DNA from: Halomonas korlensis
GTDB lineage: Bacteria; Pseudomonadota; Gammaproteobacteria; Pseudomonadales; Halomonadaceae
Direction of reading: 5' to 3'
Length of the DNA stretch: 64,000 nucleotides
Assembly (NCBI RefSeq): GCF_900116705.1
Contig: NZ_FPBP01000003.1
Span: 62,001 to 126,000, forward strand
Part shown: in pieces, positions 26,550 to 34,069 of the stretch
Layout: each line of letters opens with the position of its first letter
Numbering within the stretch: the first letter of the stretch is position 1
Position numbers and translations under genes: made by a program
The notes under the pieces: model-generated
Seen by the model: the letters and a program-made list of their open reading frames with translations, nothing else
What the model was told of the DNA's origin: nothing
Database searches by the model: none

Positions 26550-27209
26550 TCAGTTCCGACTAGTACAGAAAGCCCGCATCCCCTGGCCGTAGTGCTTCGT
26601 ATCGGCCTTGCACAGATAGGACGCTCGATAGAAGGCCCTCTGGAAGCTCTCGGCATCATGCTTGTCGATCCAGTACATCGGGTTTTCCGGTACATGTATC
26701 CATGGCTCCTGCGGATTCCACTCCACGCCCAGCGCGCTGTACCAGGCCCGAGAGATACGGTTGAACAGGTTTTCATTGGGGGAGCATGCCTCACCGATCA
26801 TGTGGTAGGCATCGCGGTTGAGGATCAGGAAGAAGTGGTAGTGAGGCTTGCCATTCTCACCCACCTCGCGACACCAGACGTAGCGCACCCTGGTATCAGG
26901 CACCCAGCCGCTCCGCCGCTTTTGCTCGCGGTCGTGTTTGATGATGGCCTTTAAAGAAGCAATGAACTTCCCGATCAACCAATGATGGTCCACCACTGTC
27001 ATGAGTTCACTGATCTCTGTGGGGATGACCGGGTCGACCCGGAAAGCGAGCACCCGAGGATACTCATGCAGCGCATTTTCGAGCGTCTCTTGGAGCACAT
27101 CGAGGTATTCGGTCACCATCGGTAAATACTCCTCTTGAATGGGCATGTCTCTGAATGAGGTGTTCAAGCCCAAGTGCAGGTTGGGGTTGGACTTATGTCT
27201 CTGTGTCAT
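26550..27209 (-). CDS. Inovirus Gp2 / YagK-YfjJ C-terminal domain protein
   Basis: A mobile-element protein of about 219 residues. The central RYVWCREVGENGKPHYHFFLILN segment, with its His-hydrophobic-His (HYHF) motif, and the downstream SRAWYSALG and FYRASYLCKAD blocks match the Gp2/YagK family, found in filamentous phages and integrated satellites and thought to be related to HUH-type replication enzymes. The ATG at 27209 has an AGGAG site 8 bases upstream; an in-frame ATG at 27278 is less likely. It ends 228 bp from hsdR and is read in the same direction. Activity is inferred from family resemblance only. Confidence 0.78.
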   Translation of the reverse strand: MTQRHKSNPNLHLGLNTSFRDMPIQEEYLPMVTEYLDVLQETLENALHEYPRVLAFRVDPVIPTEISELMTVVDHHWLIGKFIASLKAIIKHDREQKRRSGWVPDTRVRYVWCREVGENGKPHYHFFLILNRDAYHMIGEACSPNENLFNRISRAWYSALGVEWNPQEPWIHVPENPMYWIDKHDAESFQRAFYRASYLCKADTKHYGQGMRAFCTSRN

Positions 27210-27568
27210 GGGGTAGCTCCTGTACTGACATGGGGAATAGCCCATGACTTGATGTCTATGGGCGTTTGTTTCAGGCACGATGAATCCTCCAGCGCTACGC
27301 TGGATCCGTTGGTCTATGGGTAGGGTGTTCTCCGCTGCTTCCCTTGTTCTAGTAGGTACGGGGCTGGAGGCCCCTCCCCATCTCCTTGACTAGCGTAATA
27401 ATAATTAAACAAGGGTCAGGAATGCTGATTCATCGACTGGCGATGCAGGCAGGTTGGGATATACAGGGAAGGTGATGGTGTAATGGCAGGTCTTGAATTA
27501 CATCATAAAATTTTAACTAAATCGTGCTAATCTAGGTCATTGTCCCTCCTTGCTATGGCACTTTGTAT
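27210..27568. other. Gap between AlpA-type and Gp2-like genes with two small hairpins
   Basis: No gene is seen. Two compact inverted repeats occur: TCCAGCG-CTA-CGCTGGA (27288-27304) and GGGGC-TGGAG-GCCCC (27360-27374). An AT-rich stretch follows near 27390-27530. The layout, hairpins plus AT-rich DNA upstream of a Gp2-like protein gene, could be a replication origin or regulatory region of the element, but there is no direct evidence. Confidence 0.35.
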
Positions 27569-27724
27569 CTAGGCCTCGATCTCACTCTCAACCCAAGCGG
27601 CGAACCGAGTCCCAGATTTGATTTGCTTCGGAAATATACCCTTTTTCATGTATTTGTAGATCGTAGACTTGGCGAGACCGGTGCGCTTCATGACATCTTT
27701 GATTCGAATCAGGTTCTCTCTCAT
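27569..27724 (-). CDS. AlpA-type excisionase/transcriptional regulator (51 residues)
   Basis: A short gene encoding 51 residues, starting MRENLIRIKDVMKRTGLAKS and continuing with TIYKYMKKGIFPKQIKSGTR and WVESEIEA. This is the complete AlpA/MerR-like helix-turn-helix fold: the TGLSRSTIY recognition helix and the FP-x-x-x-K-x-G-x-R-xx-W wing are the family hallmarks (the W-E-E end normally reads W-xx-E-VEAW). AGGAG lies 7 bases before the ATG. AlpA proteins switch on integrase or excision genes in P4-like elements. Its neighbour is a Gp2/YagK-like gene, a usual partner in such elements. No integrase is visible. Confidence 0.85.
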   Translation of the reverse strand: MRENLIRIKDVMKRTGLAKSTIYKYMKKGIFPKQIKSGTRFAAWVESEIEA

Positions 27725-27926
27725 GTCGAACTCCTGTTAGTCCTTCATGAGATGAAGCCGGCGAGTATTTTTTAATTTAAGACTGGTCGCTTCCTTACCC
27801 ACTGCTGTTGAAGCACAACCGGCAGCCGCCGACCTCCCGGGAGTCCGGTGGTGCGCAACGTCTACTCCGAGCGCATGCTCACGATTGTTGGCGTGCTATG
27901 CGTAAAACGGTTGAAGCCTCTAGGTG

Positions 27927-29573
27927 TCAGGCCCGACGCCATCTTGGAGGGTTTCTATAAACCCAACAATCAAGCATCACGAGTAACACAACTGGCTCCC
28001 TTGCATGGGGAGCTCCGTTTTCAGGTGCACTGTCGGGCACCGATTCATAGCAGCTCAGACGCCAGTATTGCCCTATCTTACCCTCAGGGCCTGCGGCAGA
28101 GGAGGCTACACTCAGCCTATAGGTCAGGGTATCCAGCTTGAGCGTGGCATCGGGATTGCAGTCCTGCCACGGTAGTAGGTTCTGCTGGAGCTCTTTGGCG
28201 ATATGGTGGGCTAATGCATAGAGCAGTTTCGCTAGTGCGGCGTACTCGCCTTCGCGTCGAGCAAGAGGCACCTTGTGGTTCGTCTCCGAGGCTGATGCTT
28301 GCTCGGGCGTGACGTCTTGAGCATCATCTGGCGCGGCCTCAGAACCCGCGACTCTGGAACCTGACAATGCCGAATGGAGGTCTTCCATTACCACGTTGAC
28401 CGGGGTGTCAGGTCCCGCTGCCCATTCCTTGAGCGGCTGCCAGGCGATATTCAACAACTGCGTCGCTGCCCGGTGGACGTAAACCCGTAGCCAAGTCGTC
28501 ACTTCACGGTCGAAAGGCAACGCGCGAACTATGTCCCACGGCGGAGTGGCGTAATCGGTGCGCGGCAAAACCAGCCTGGCACGTTGGTAATCCTCTCGCT
28601 GGTCGGGGTTTCCCGCTGTACGAACAGCCATGAACATCGCGTCCACGATAACCTCACACAGAGAAGTGTCAGGGGTATCGGTCCTCGAGGGCAACAGTTC
28701 CAATTGAAGCACCGGCCTGCCTGTGCTCCGTACACTCGGATGATCAAGATCAAGGTGGTAAATAGAGTGAAGTCGATGTCCCAGTACCCGACCAGCGCGT
28801 CCTGGTTGGTATCGAGCCAACACCCCATGATCGAATAACTTACGCCGCTGGCTCTGCAGACGACTCAAGCTCAAACCCGTCAGACGCTGGAGGCGCGCAT
28901 GGCCGAGCCCCATTACGGTGCCATTTTCATCGGCATGGGCAAATAGCACCATCAGCACCCAACGGTTGACCAGCGTGAGACTGGCTTTGCGAGACGCGCC
29001 ATCGAGCAAGTTGGCGTGAGACGCCTGATCAGGTGCTAACGGAGGGCTAGCCGCTTCCACTGAGGTTGAATTGGCCTCTATGTCGACAAGGGGGTCGCTA
29101 GGATCCAAGGAGGCGTCGTTTTCGTCCAAACTGTCGTGCGCCGTCTCTTCCTGCGCCTGATCTTCCTGAGTGGGCTCATTCTGGGTCTGGTTAAGAGTAT
29201 CGACACCCGGCGCCTCAGCTAGATTCCCAAGGCGCTCCACGACATCCATCAGCGGTCTCTCGGGGCAGGATTGTGTTGCCATTTTTTCCTGCAACTCAGG
29301 TGCTAAGCGGTATTCGTAGCTCGAACGCCCCCGCCCTCTCGGTTTCGGCGTAGCGATGATGGCGCCCTGCTCCTTGAGCAACATCAAAGCCTTCTGCCCC
29401 TGCCGCAAAGTCATACCCAACGATGCCAACAGCTCTCGCACCGAGCAGGTCACAGCCCGTTCAAGGCCGATATGCCGAGACCATTGCCAGAGTAGCCAGC
29501 GGGCCTCAGGCGTCAATGACGAGTCTTCGAGATAGAACAGTGCTTGGGGCATAGACGTGTGGGCTCTGGCCAA
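27927..29573 (-). CDS. Uncharacterised mobile-element protein with two winged-helix regions
   Basis: A 548-residue protein of no named family that I recognise. Residues 15-100 (EARWLLWQWSRHIGLERAVTCSVRELLASLGMTLRQGQKAL, then a GRGRSSYEY wing) look like a winged helix; residues 200-290 (VNRWVLMVLFAHADENGTVMGLGHARLQRLTGLSLSRLQSQRR) look like a second one. An acidic low-complexity linker of about 60 residues separates them, and the C-terminal half is helical. The double winged-helix layout recalls plasmid and satellite replication initiators or DNA-binding partition proteins, but this is only a structural resemblance. It is divergent from the coiled-coil gene across a dyad promoter. Confidence 0.65.
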   Translation of the reverse strand: MARAHTSMPQALFYLEDSSLTPEARWLLWQWSRHIGLERAVTCSVRELLASLGMTLRQGQKALMLLKEQGAIIATPKPRGRGRSSYEYRLAPELQEKMATQSCPERPLMDVVERLGNLAEAPGVDTLNQTQNEPTQEDQAQEETAHDSLDENDASLDPSDPLVDIEANSTSVEAASPPLAPDQASHANLLDGASRKASLTLVNRWVLMVLFAHADENGTVMGLGHARLQRLTGLSLSRLQSQRRKLFDHGVLARYQPGRAGRVLGHRLHSIYHLDLDHPSVRSTGRPVLQLELLPSRTDTPDTSLCEVIVDAMFMAVRTAGNPDQREDYQRARLVLPRTDYATPPWDIVRALPFDREVTTWLRVYVHRAATQLLNIAWQPLKEWAAGPDTPVNVVMEDLHSALSGSRVAGSEAAPDDAQDVTPEQASASETNHKVPLARREGEYAALAKLLYALAHHIAKELQQNLLPWQDCNPDATLKLDTLTYRLSVASSAAGPEGKIGQYWRLSCYESVPDSAPENGAPHAREPVVLLVMLDCWVYRNPPRWRRA

Positions 29574-29584
29574 AGACTGGATTA

Positions 29585-29625
29585 ATAAGTATTCGATATC
29601 GATACACCTTACTCCGAATACTTAT
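29585..29625. promoter_or_regulatory. Long dyad operator in the divergent promoter region of the element
   Basis: ATAAGTATTCG (29585-29595) and CGAATACTTAT (29615-29625) are perfect 11-bp inverted repeats 19 bp apart, and the left arm runs into a further palindrome, CGATATCG (29594-29601). The site lies just upstream of the double winged-helix gene (start 29573) and about 160 bp from the divergent coiled-coil gene. It is a good candidate for an autoregulatory or origin/partition site bound by one of these DNA-binding proteins. Confidence 0.55.
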
Positions 29626-29781
29626 AAAATCCAAGCGAGCAAGAAATTCAGCATTGTTACTAGGTGACGTTACTTGTCACAGAGGTAAAATAGCCCCATC
29701 CTGAGCTAACAATTAACGTTCGCCAGGCAGCCTAGTAACCTCGGCATCCCAGCCTTGGCCGTGGAAGGAGAGCACTAACAC

Positions 29782-30552
29782 GTGACCAAGAAATCGGCGA
29801 CCCTGGCCTGGATTGACCCGAACGACAGCACGCAGCTGGAGTGGATCATCGGGTATCTCAAGCGCACTCAGACTGATCACATTCTTAGCCACATGCCATA
29901 CGCGTTTGGTGTGTCGCAGGCTGGTAATGCACTGGTCGCCGCGATAGAGGCGCAGATGGGAAAAGCCGAGTTCCGTGAGCGGCATCGCAAAATGCAAGGT
30001 GCATGGCGGCAGCAAAAGAGCCGGGATAAGAGAGACACGCAGACGATGACGCACCAGGTGCCACTCTCAGTCATCAGAGCGCTGCACACCCTGGCCAAGA
30101 AGCGCAAGCAATCCAAGGTGGAGACGCTCAGCCAGGTGATCGAAGATGCCTCGCGTGATTACCAACGCGAAACAGAAAAGGCGAAAAAGGCCAAGGCAAC
30201 CTATCAACGACGCCTGAAGGAGCAGCGAGTCAAGTATCAGGAGACCGAGAAAATCTATAAACGGGTGGTAGATACTTTGCTGAACGCACTGGCAGAAGAA
30301 ACCGATCTGCGATGCCGTCTGGAAGTCATGGCGGGGGGATGGGATAGCTCAGTGCTAGGGGAGAACGAGCGAGTGGAATATCAAGGCTTGGTAGAATCAC
30401 GTGCAACAGGTCTGGAATCGACTTTCGCCGATCTGAATCTGGTCCGAGCAAAGGTCGCCACGCTAAGACAACGGATGCAGGTTCTCGCAGACTCCCATGG
30501 GACTGAACAACACCACGCGGACGACACGAGTGTCGACAACCCACCCGCGTAA
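29782..30552 (+). CDS. Uncharacterised coiled-coil, possible ribbon-helix-helix protein
   Basis: A 256-residue protein starting at GTG, with GGAGAG about 10 bases upstream. Residues 85-125 (TMTHQVPLSVIRALHTLAKKRKQSKVETLSQVIEDA) look like a ribbon-helix-helix fold: a beta-strand TMTHQVP, then two helices with an RKQSK turn and VETLSQ. Residues 125-175 are a highly charged coiled coil rich in Lys/Glu/Arg. This layout resembles DNA-binding and DNA-organising proteins of plasmids and islands, but I cannot name a family. It diverges from the winged-helix gene and ends about 80 bp before the 12-bp repeats. Confidence 0.6.
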   Translation: MTKKSATLAWIDPNDSTQLEWIIGYLKRTQTDHILSHMPYAFGVSQAGNALVAAIEAQMGKAEFRERHRKMQGAWRQQKSRDKRDTQTMTHQVPLSVIRALHTLAKKRKQSKVETLSQVIEDASRDYQRETEKAKKAKATYQRRLKEQRVKYQETEKIYKRVVDTLLNALAEETDLRCRLEVMAGGWDSSVLGENERVEYQGLVESRATGLESTFADLNLVRAKVATLRQRMQVLADSHGTEQHHADDTSVDNPPA

Positions 30553-30630
30553 TATGCCACCTCACCTGCATCAAGGTCAGCTACGTGCTATGCCACCAGC
30601 CCAAGCTTTAGCTAAGCAGCCTCAGCCAAC

Positions 30631-30678
30631 TGGGTAGTACATTGGGTAGTACATTGGGTAGTACATTGGGTAGTATGG
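30631..30678. repeat. Four tandem copies of a 12-bp repeat (TGGGTAGTACAT)
   Basis: TGGGTAGTACAT occurs three times in perfect tandem (30631-30642, 30643-30654, 30655-30666), followed by a fourth copy whose last bases differ (TGGGTAGTATGG, 30667-30678). Repeats of this size next to mobile-element genes are typical of iterons or of recombinase arm-binding sites near an attachment site. Which of these applies cannot be told here, since no replication protein with known iterons or integrase is adjacent. Confidence 0.85.
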
Positions 30679-31109
30679 CCATATTCACTTTGCCAAAATA
30701 ATAGCCAAATATTTGATTTTAAATCATAATATTATTCATAACCCATCTTAAGATCCAGAATACCGAGTGATGTCTACGATCAACCAGGTAAGTCCATAAG
30801 CCATTTTTTTAGGAGGTGTAAGACACGGCTTATCTACGGTCGTCCACTGAAATCCACCTTAAGCTCCTGCTAAGTGGGGAGTACAATGGAGAATATGCTA
30901 ACTTACTCTCCACAAAGAGGCATGATGTCCTTATGGATACTCCCTATTTCAAACACTTATCCTTGGCTAAGGCCATCCCGATCAGGACTCATTGTCCCGA
31001 CAGATTCAAGTTATAATTGCAACGCTATTAAAGGCTACTCGGACCGAAGACAGATTCCTTGAGCACCTCAGTGTAGACTTTCAATAAGGTTCGCCAATCC
31101 CGTACTTTG
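30679..31109. other. AT-rich gap at the right edge of the island
   Basis: No gene is recognised in these 431 bp. The first 70 bp are strongly AT-rich; next come a pyrimidine stretch and an imperfect stem (ATAAGCC near 30798 and GGCTTAT near 30828). It contains neither a tRNA nor an integrase. I could not find a repeat shared with the left edge of the island. Confidence 0.4.
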
Positions 31110-31673
31110 CTATTCTAGTTCGCACCGATACCAGCCGAGGTAACCTGCGTTCAAACCCTGCTCAAGGGAGAAATGCAGTTCTGCTGCAATGACCTCATCT
31201 GATTCTTCTGATACTGGCCCTTCGACATCCAAAACCACTCTCATCTCTAATCCTTCTGTAGAGAGCTCGAGGCCTTCCTGTAAATTTTCATAACTAGGCT
31301 TTTGGTCAGCTGATAGCTCCACTAACCGGCCATGAATCTTAATGACTCCACGATAGCCTTGGTCTTGTTCCGTGTTGCTGATAGCCAAGATAGGCGGGCT
31401 TTCGATGGTATAGCGGTAGGTGCAGTACGGAACGTCCCCCAATACCTTCTCCATTTCAGCCGTTGCCATGGTTTGGGGGTCAATGGCTGGAATATCTGGC
31501 GAATTGATAGCCTCCTGCGCCGTTACCACTTCAGGAGAGGGGTGCTGCATCATCGGCTCTTCCATGCCTTCCCCAGGGGCTGGGTGATCACCACAGCTTG
31601 AAAGTAGAATAGTGCCCAGTATGGCTGTGAGGGCAATAAAAGGCTGACGGTAGCCATGTGATATACTGAACAT
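31110..31673 (-). CDS. Uncharacterised lipoprotein
   Basis: A 187-residue secreted protein. A hydrophobic leader ends in the lipobox LLSSC, so the mature protein starts at a lipidated Cys followed by an acidic Gly/Pro/Met-rich linker (GDHPAPGEGMEEPMMQHPSP). The rest contains a central CTYRY segment and a C-terminal LGWYRCELE. I do not recognise the family. It is coupled to the DUF305 gene by a 1-bp overlap (TAATG type), so the two are likely made together. The Met/His-containing linker would suit copper or another soft metal, as inferred from its neighbours. Confidence 0.7.
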   Translation of the reverse strand: MFSISHGYRQPFIALTAILGTILLSSCGDHPAPGEGMEEPMMQHPSPEVVTAQEAINSPDIPAIDPQTMATAEMEKVLGDVPYCTYRYTIESPPILAISNTEQDQGYRGVIKIHGRLVELSADQKPSYENLQEGLELSTEGLEMRVVLDVEGPVSEESDEVIAAELHFSLEQGLNAGYLGWYRCELE

Positions 31674-32128
31674 TAGTCTGCCCTCTCTAAGTCGCGTATG
31701 AGATACTTCATTTCTGCTATTTCACGACGCTGGGCTTCAATAATTTCATCTGCTAACTTCCGAACACGCGGGTCAGAAATTTGTGCCCGCTCGCTGGTCA
31801 AGATGGCAATGGAATGATGAGGAATCATTGCCTTCATGTACTCGGAATCGCCTACCGTTGACTGGCTGCGGACGACCCATAGTGCGGCAAAAAAAAGCAG
31901 AGCGCTGCCTACAAAAATGGCAATATTTATCGCCTTGCTCTGATACATATTGAGCATAAAGCTCAACATGACTATTGCCATCACTGGACCCATGACAAGC
32001 GCCATCCATGCTCTGGTTTCGCTCCAGAACACATGCTCAAAGGCATAGGTATTGAGATACATGATGCCGTACATAATGATTGTTGACGTGGCGATCATCG
32101 CGCCGAAACGCCAATAGGACATGTTCAT
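31673..32128 (-). CDS. DUF305 family membrane protein
   Basis: A 151-residue protein with three hydrophobic segments (about residues 8-27, 41-60 and 68-86) and a periplasmic or cytoplasmic C-terminal DUF305 helix bundle. The family motif is visible as MKAMIPHHSIAILTSERAQ, with His104-His105, and later KLADEIIEAQRREIAEMKYLI. DUF305 proteins are usually found with copper or silver resistance and redox genes and are ferritin-like bundles; binding of metal through the His pair is a family-level inference. It lies between the lipoprotein and cytochrome c genes. Confidence 0.85.
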   Translation of the reverse strand: MNMSYWRFGAMIATSTIIMYGIMYLNTYAFEHVFWSETRAWMALVMGPVMAIVMLSFMLNMYQSKAINIAIFVGSALLFFAALWVVRSQSTVGDSEYMKAMIPHHSIAILTSERAQISDPRVRKLADEIIEAQRREIAEMKYLIRDLERAD

Positions 32129-32139
32129 ATCGCTTTCCT

Positions 32140-32685
32140 TTAGTGACCGTGTTCTCCTGAACTCTCCGTGTCGAAACTCGCGTATGTCTCTTCCGTCATG
32201 CCCGGCAACTGCATGACAAATGCCGTTATGTTCCAGATTTCATCATCACTATGAGTAGGTCCGAACGCTGGCATGCCACTCATGCGCATCCCATGCTTAG
32301 CCAACCAGAACACTTCACTGGGCTTCCATTCGGAAATGACGTCGGGGAGATGGGGGGGCTCTGGCAGCATGCCGCTGGCCCATTCACTCTGCTCTTCGCC
32401 TGGACCACCATGACAGTGCGCACACATCGACTTGTAGGGGGTGGCTCCGGCAGTCACCATTGACTCACTCAGAGAAGGAGCCTGGACGGATTCTGCTCTG
32501 TCTGATATGGAATTTTTCATTGTCGTTTCAAGTGTCCAGCGTACGAAGGGCAAGTGGCCTTGAGTCGCAGAGACATTGTAGGCGCCTGAATACGCAACCC
32601 AGATGACGACTACCAGAGCGATAAGAATAAAAGCTAGAACGCCAATGACTGCCCCCAGAGCTAGGTGCCTGGTTTTCGGCTGCAT
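32140..32685 (-). CDS. Membrane-anchored c-type cytochrome
   Basis: A 181-residue protein with an N-terminal anchor (about residues 9-32) that is not cleaved in an obvious way. A single haem c motif, Cys88-Ala-His-Cys91-His92, is present, and the likely axial Met is Met135 or Met138 in HGMRMSGMPAFG. The GMPAFG and DEIWNITAFVMQLPGMT blocks are typical of class I cytochromes of the CccA/cbb3-like kind. It carries electrons in the periplasm. It is 11 bp upstream of the DUF305 gene in one transcript, suggesting a redox or metal-handling cluster. Confidence 0.9.
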   Translation of the reverse strand: MQPKTRHLALGAVIGVLAFILIALVVVIWVAYSGAYNVSATQGHLPFVRWTLETTMKNSISDRAESVQAPSLSESMVTAGATPYKSMCAHCHGGPGEEQSEWASGMLPEPPHLPDVISEWKPSEVFWLAKHGMRMSGMPAFGPTHSDDEIWNITAFVMQLPGMTEETYASFDTESSGEHGH

Positions 32686-32822
32686 GGTGACACCTCACGT
32701 TCGCTATATGAGAAGAGATGCTTCGGCATCTCGCACATGAACTTTGGGCTGCGAAATGAACACGTAACCCATCCTGTAACAGATGTATTACCTGTCGCTG
32801 ACCTGGATTGGCCGGCGTAAAT

Positions 32823-33590
32823 CTAGAACACATACATACGCAGCGGCATCCAGATGCCCATGCCTACCATGATCAGGTTCTCGGTCAGCGATACGAAGCC
32901 CAGCGGCACATTGCTGTCCCCGCCCACACAAGCACACTTGAGCTCTCGCTTGTCGACATAGACCGCCTTGAATACCGAGACGGCACCCACCGTGCCGATA
33001 AACAGCGCCACGGGGGCGGCCAGCCAGACCAAGGCGCCCGCCAGCATCAGGATGCCCGCCAGCGTCTCGGCATAGGGATAGACGTAGCCGTAGCGCACCT
33101 GGCGCTGGGCCAGCAGGTCGTAATTGAGGAACATCGTGCTGAAGCTCTCGACGTCCTTGAGCTTCTGCAGCCCCAGTAGGGCCATTGCGATTGCCACGAA
33201 GTACTCGGGCACCCTGGGACTGATCAACGAACCGGTGGCGGTCCAGCTGACCGCAAGCCCCATCAGCAAGGCCGTGGCAAACAGTGCGATCACTGGCTGA
33301 TAGGTGGTCTCGTCCTCGCTCGGCGAGTCCAGGCCGAAGTACTCGCGCAGCTCGTCATAGCCGCCGATACGCTGGCCGCCGATGAAGGTCTGGGGCGTCG
33401 TATCGACACCATGCTGCTCCTTGAAATCCTCCGTCTCCTCCCGCGTGGTCAGGTGGTGATCCTCGACATCGAAGCCCTTGCGTTCCAGCAAGTCCTTACA
33501 CTTCAGACCAAAGGGGCAGAGATGCTCTTCCATGACCATGCGGTAGAGCCGAGCTGTCTTGCTCGTTTCGACCGCATCTCCCCGAGGCAT
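32823..33590 (-). CDS. Glutaredoxin fused to a MauE/DoxX-like membrane domain
   Basis: A 255-residue fusion. Residues 15-88 are a glutaredoxin: HLCPFGLKCKDLLERKGFDV, with Cys25-Pro in place of a CPYC pair (a monothiol CPFG site and a second Cys at 31), and the TTPQTFIGGQRIGGYDEL cis-Pro/glutathione block. Residues 98-250 form a four-helix MauE-type membrane domain with a Cys-containing loop, ELKCACVGG. Such fusions appear in metal-stress clusters and may pass reducing power or disulfides across the membrane. The ATG has GGAG at good spacing. It heads the cluster, and the gene direction continues into cytochrome c. Confidence 0.85.
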   Translation of the reverse strand: MPRGDAVETSKTARLYRMVMEEHLCPFGLKCKDLLERKGFDVEDHHLTTREETEDFKEQHGVDTTPQTFIGGQRIGGYDELREYFGLDSPSEDETTYQPVIALFATALLMGLAVSWTATGSLISPRVPEYFVAIAMALLGLQKLKDVESFSTMFLNYDLLAQRQVRYGYVYPYAETLAGILMLAGALVWLAAPVALFIGTVGAVSVFKAVYVDKRELKCACVGGDSNVPLGFVSLTENLIMVGMGIWMPLRMYVF

Positions 33591-33890
33591 AGATCTTCTC
33601 CATTCAGCATAGATTCACGCCAAGTGTAGAAGACCAGCCGACAGAATGCCGCAGAACCAACCCCCGGCTTGTAAGGGCCGCAGCGTGAGCCCTATAACGT
33701 TTATCAATTCACCGGTGGCGAAGAGATGCGCTGTATGAAGCTGTAAGCTACATCACCTGTCATGAGCACATCGCGAATAGGCCACGACCGGAGTCGATGC
33801 CCTATTAGACTTATAACCAAGAAGCGGCGAAGCAGGGTTGCAGCGGCCTGGGCTCGACCCTGAAGAACCTGGATCAGCAGGGATAGCATC
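33591..33890. other. Gap between the glutaredoxin fusion and a pirin fragment
   Basis: No gene is recognised here. The plus-strand sequence just before 33891 carries stops in the pirin frame, so the rest of a former pirin gene has been lost or scrambled. Confidence 0.4.
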
Positions 33891-34052
33891 GAACTCGACG
33901 TCAGTCGCGACGCGCACCTGCTGTATGGACACGCCGATATGATTGATGAGCCTGTGGTTTCCCACGGCCCCTTCGTCATGAATACCCGCGAAGAGATTGT
34001 TCAGGCGATCGAGGATTATCAGAGCGGCCGATTTGGCGGGCTGGACGCTTAA
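33891..34052 (+). pseudogene. C-terminal fragment of a pirin family protein
   Basis: A plus-strand stretch reads RDAHLLYGHADMIDEPVVSH, then GPFVMNTREEIVQAIEDYQSGRFGGL and a stop. The GPFVMNTREEI-QAI-DYQSG-FG ending is the standard C-terminus of pirins, cupin-fold iron proteins. The metal-binding N-terminal cupin is missing, and a stop lies in frame upstream. It is a remnant of about 50 residues. Confidence 0.8.
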
Positions 34053-34069
34053 GGTTTATACAAAAGTCG

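Noticed and set aside
30631..30678. CRISPR array
   Set aside because: The 12-bp repeats are contiguous with no spacers and are far shorter than CRISPR repeats; no cas gene is present.
19426..31109. Attachment-site direct repeats flanking the accessory island
   Set aside because: Reading both edges I found no shared repeat of convincing length, and no tRNA or integrase gene marks either edge.
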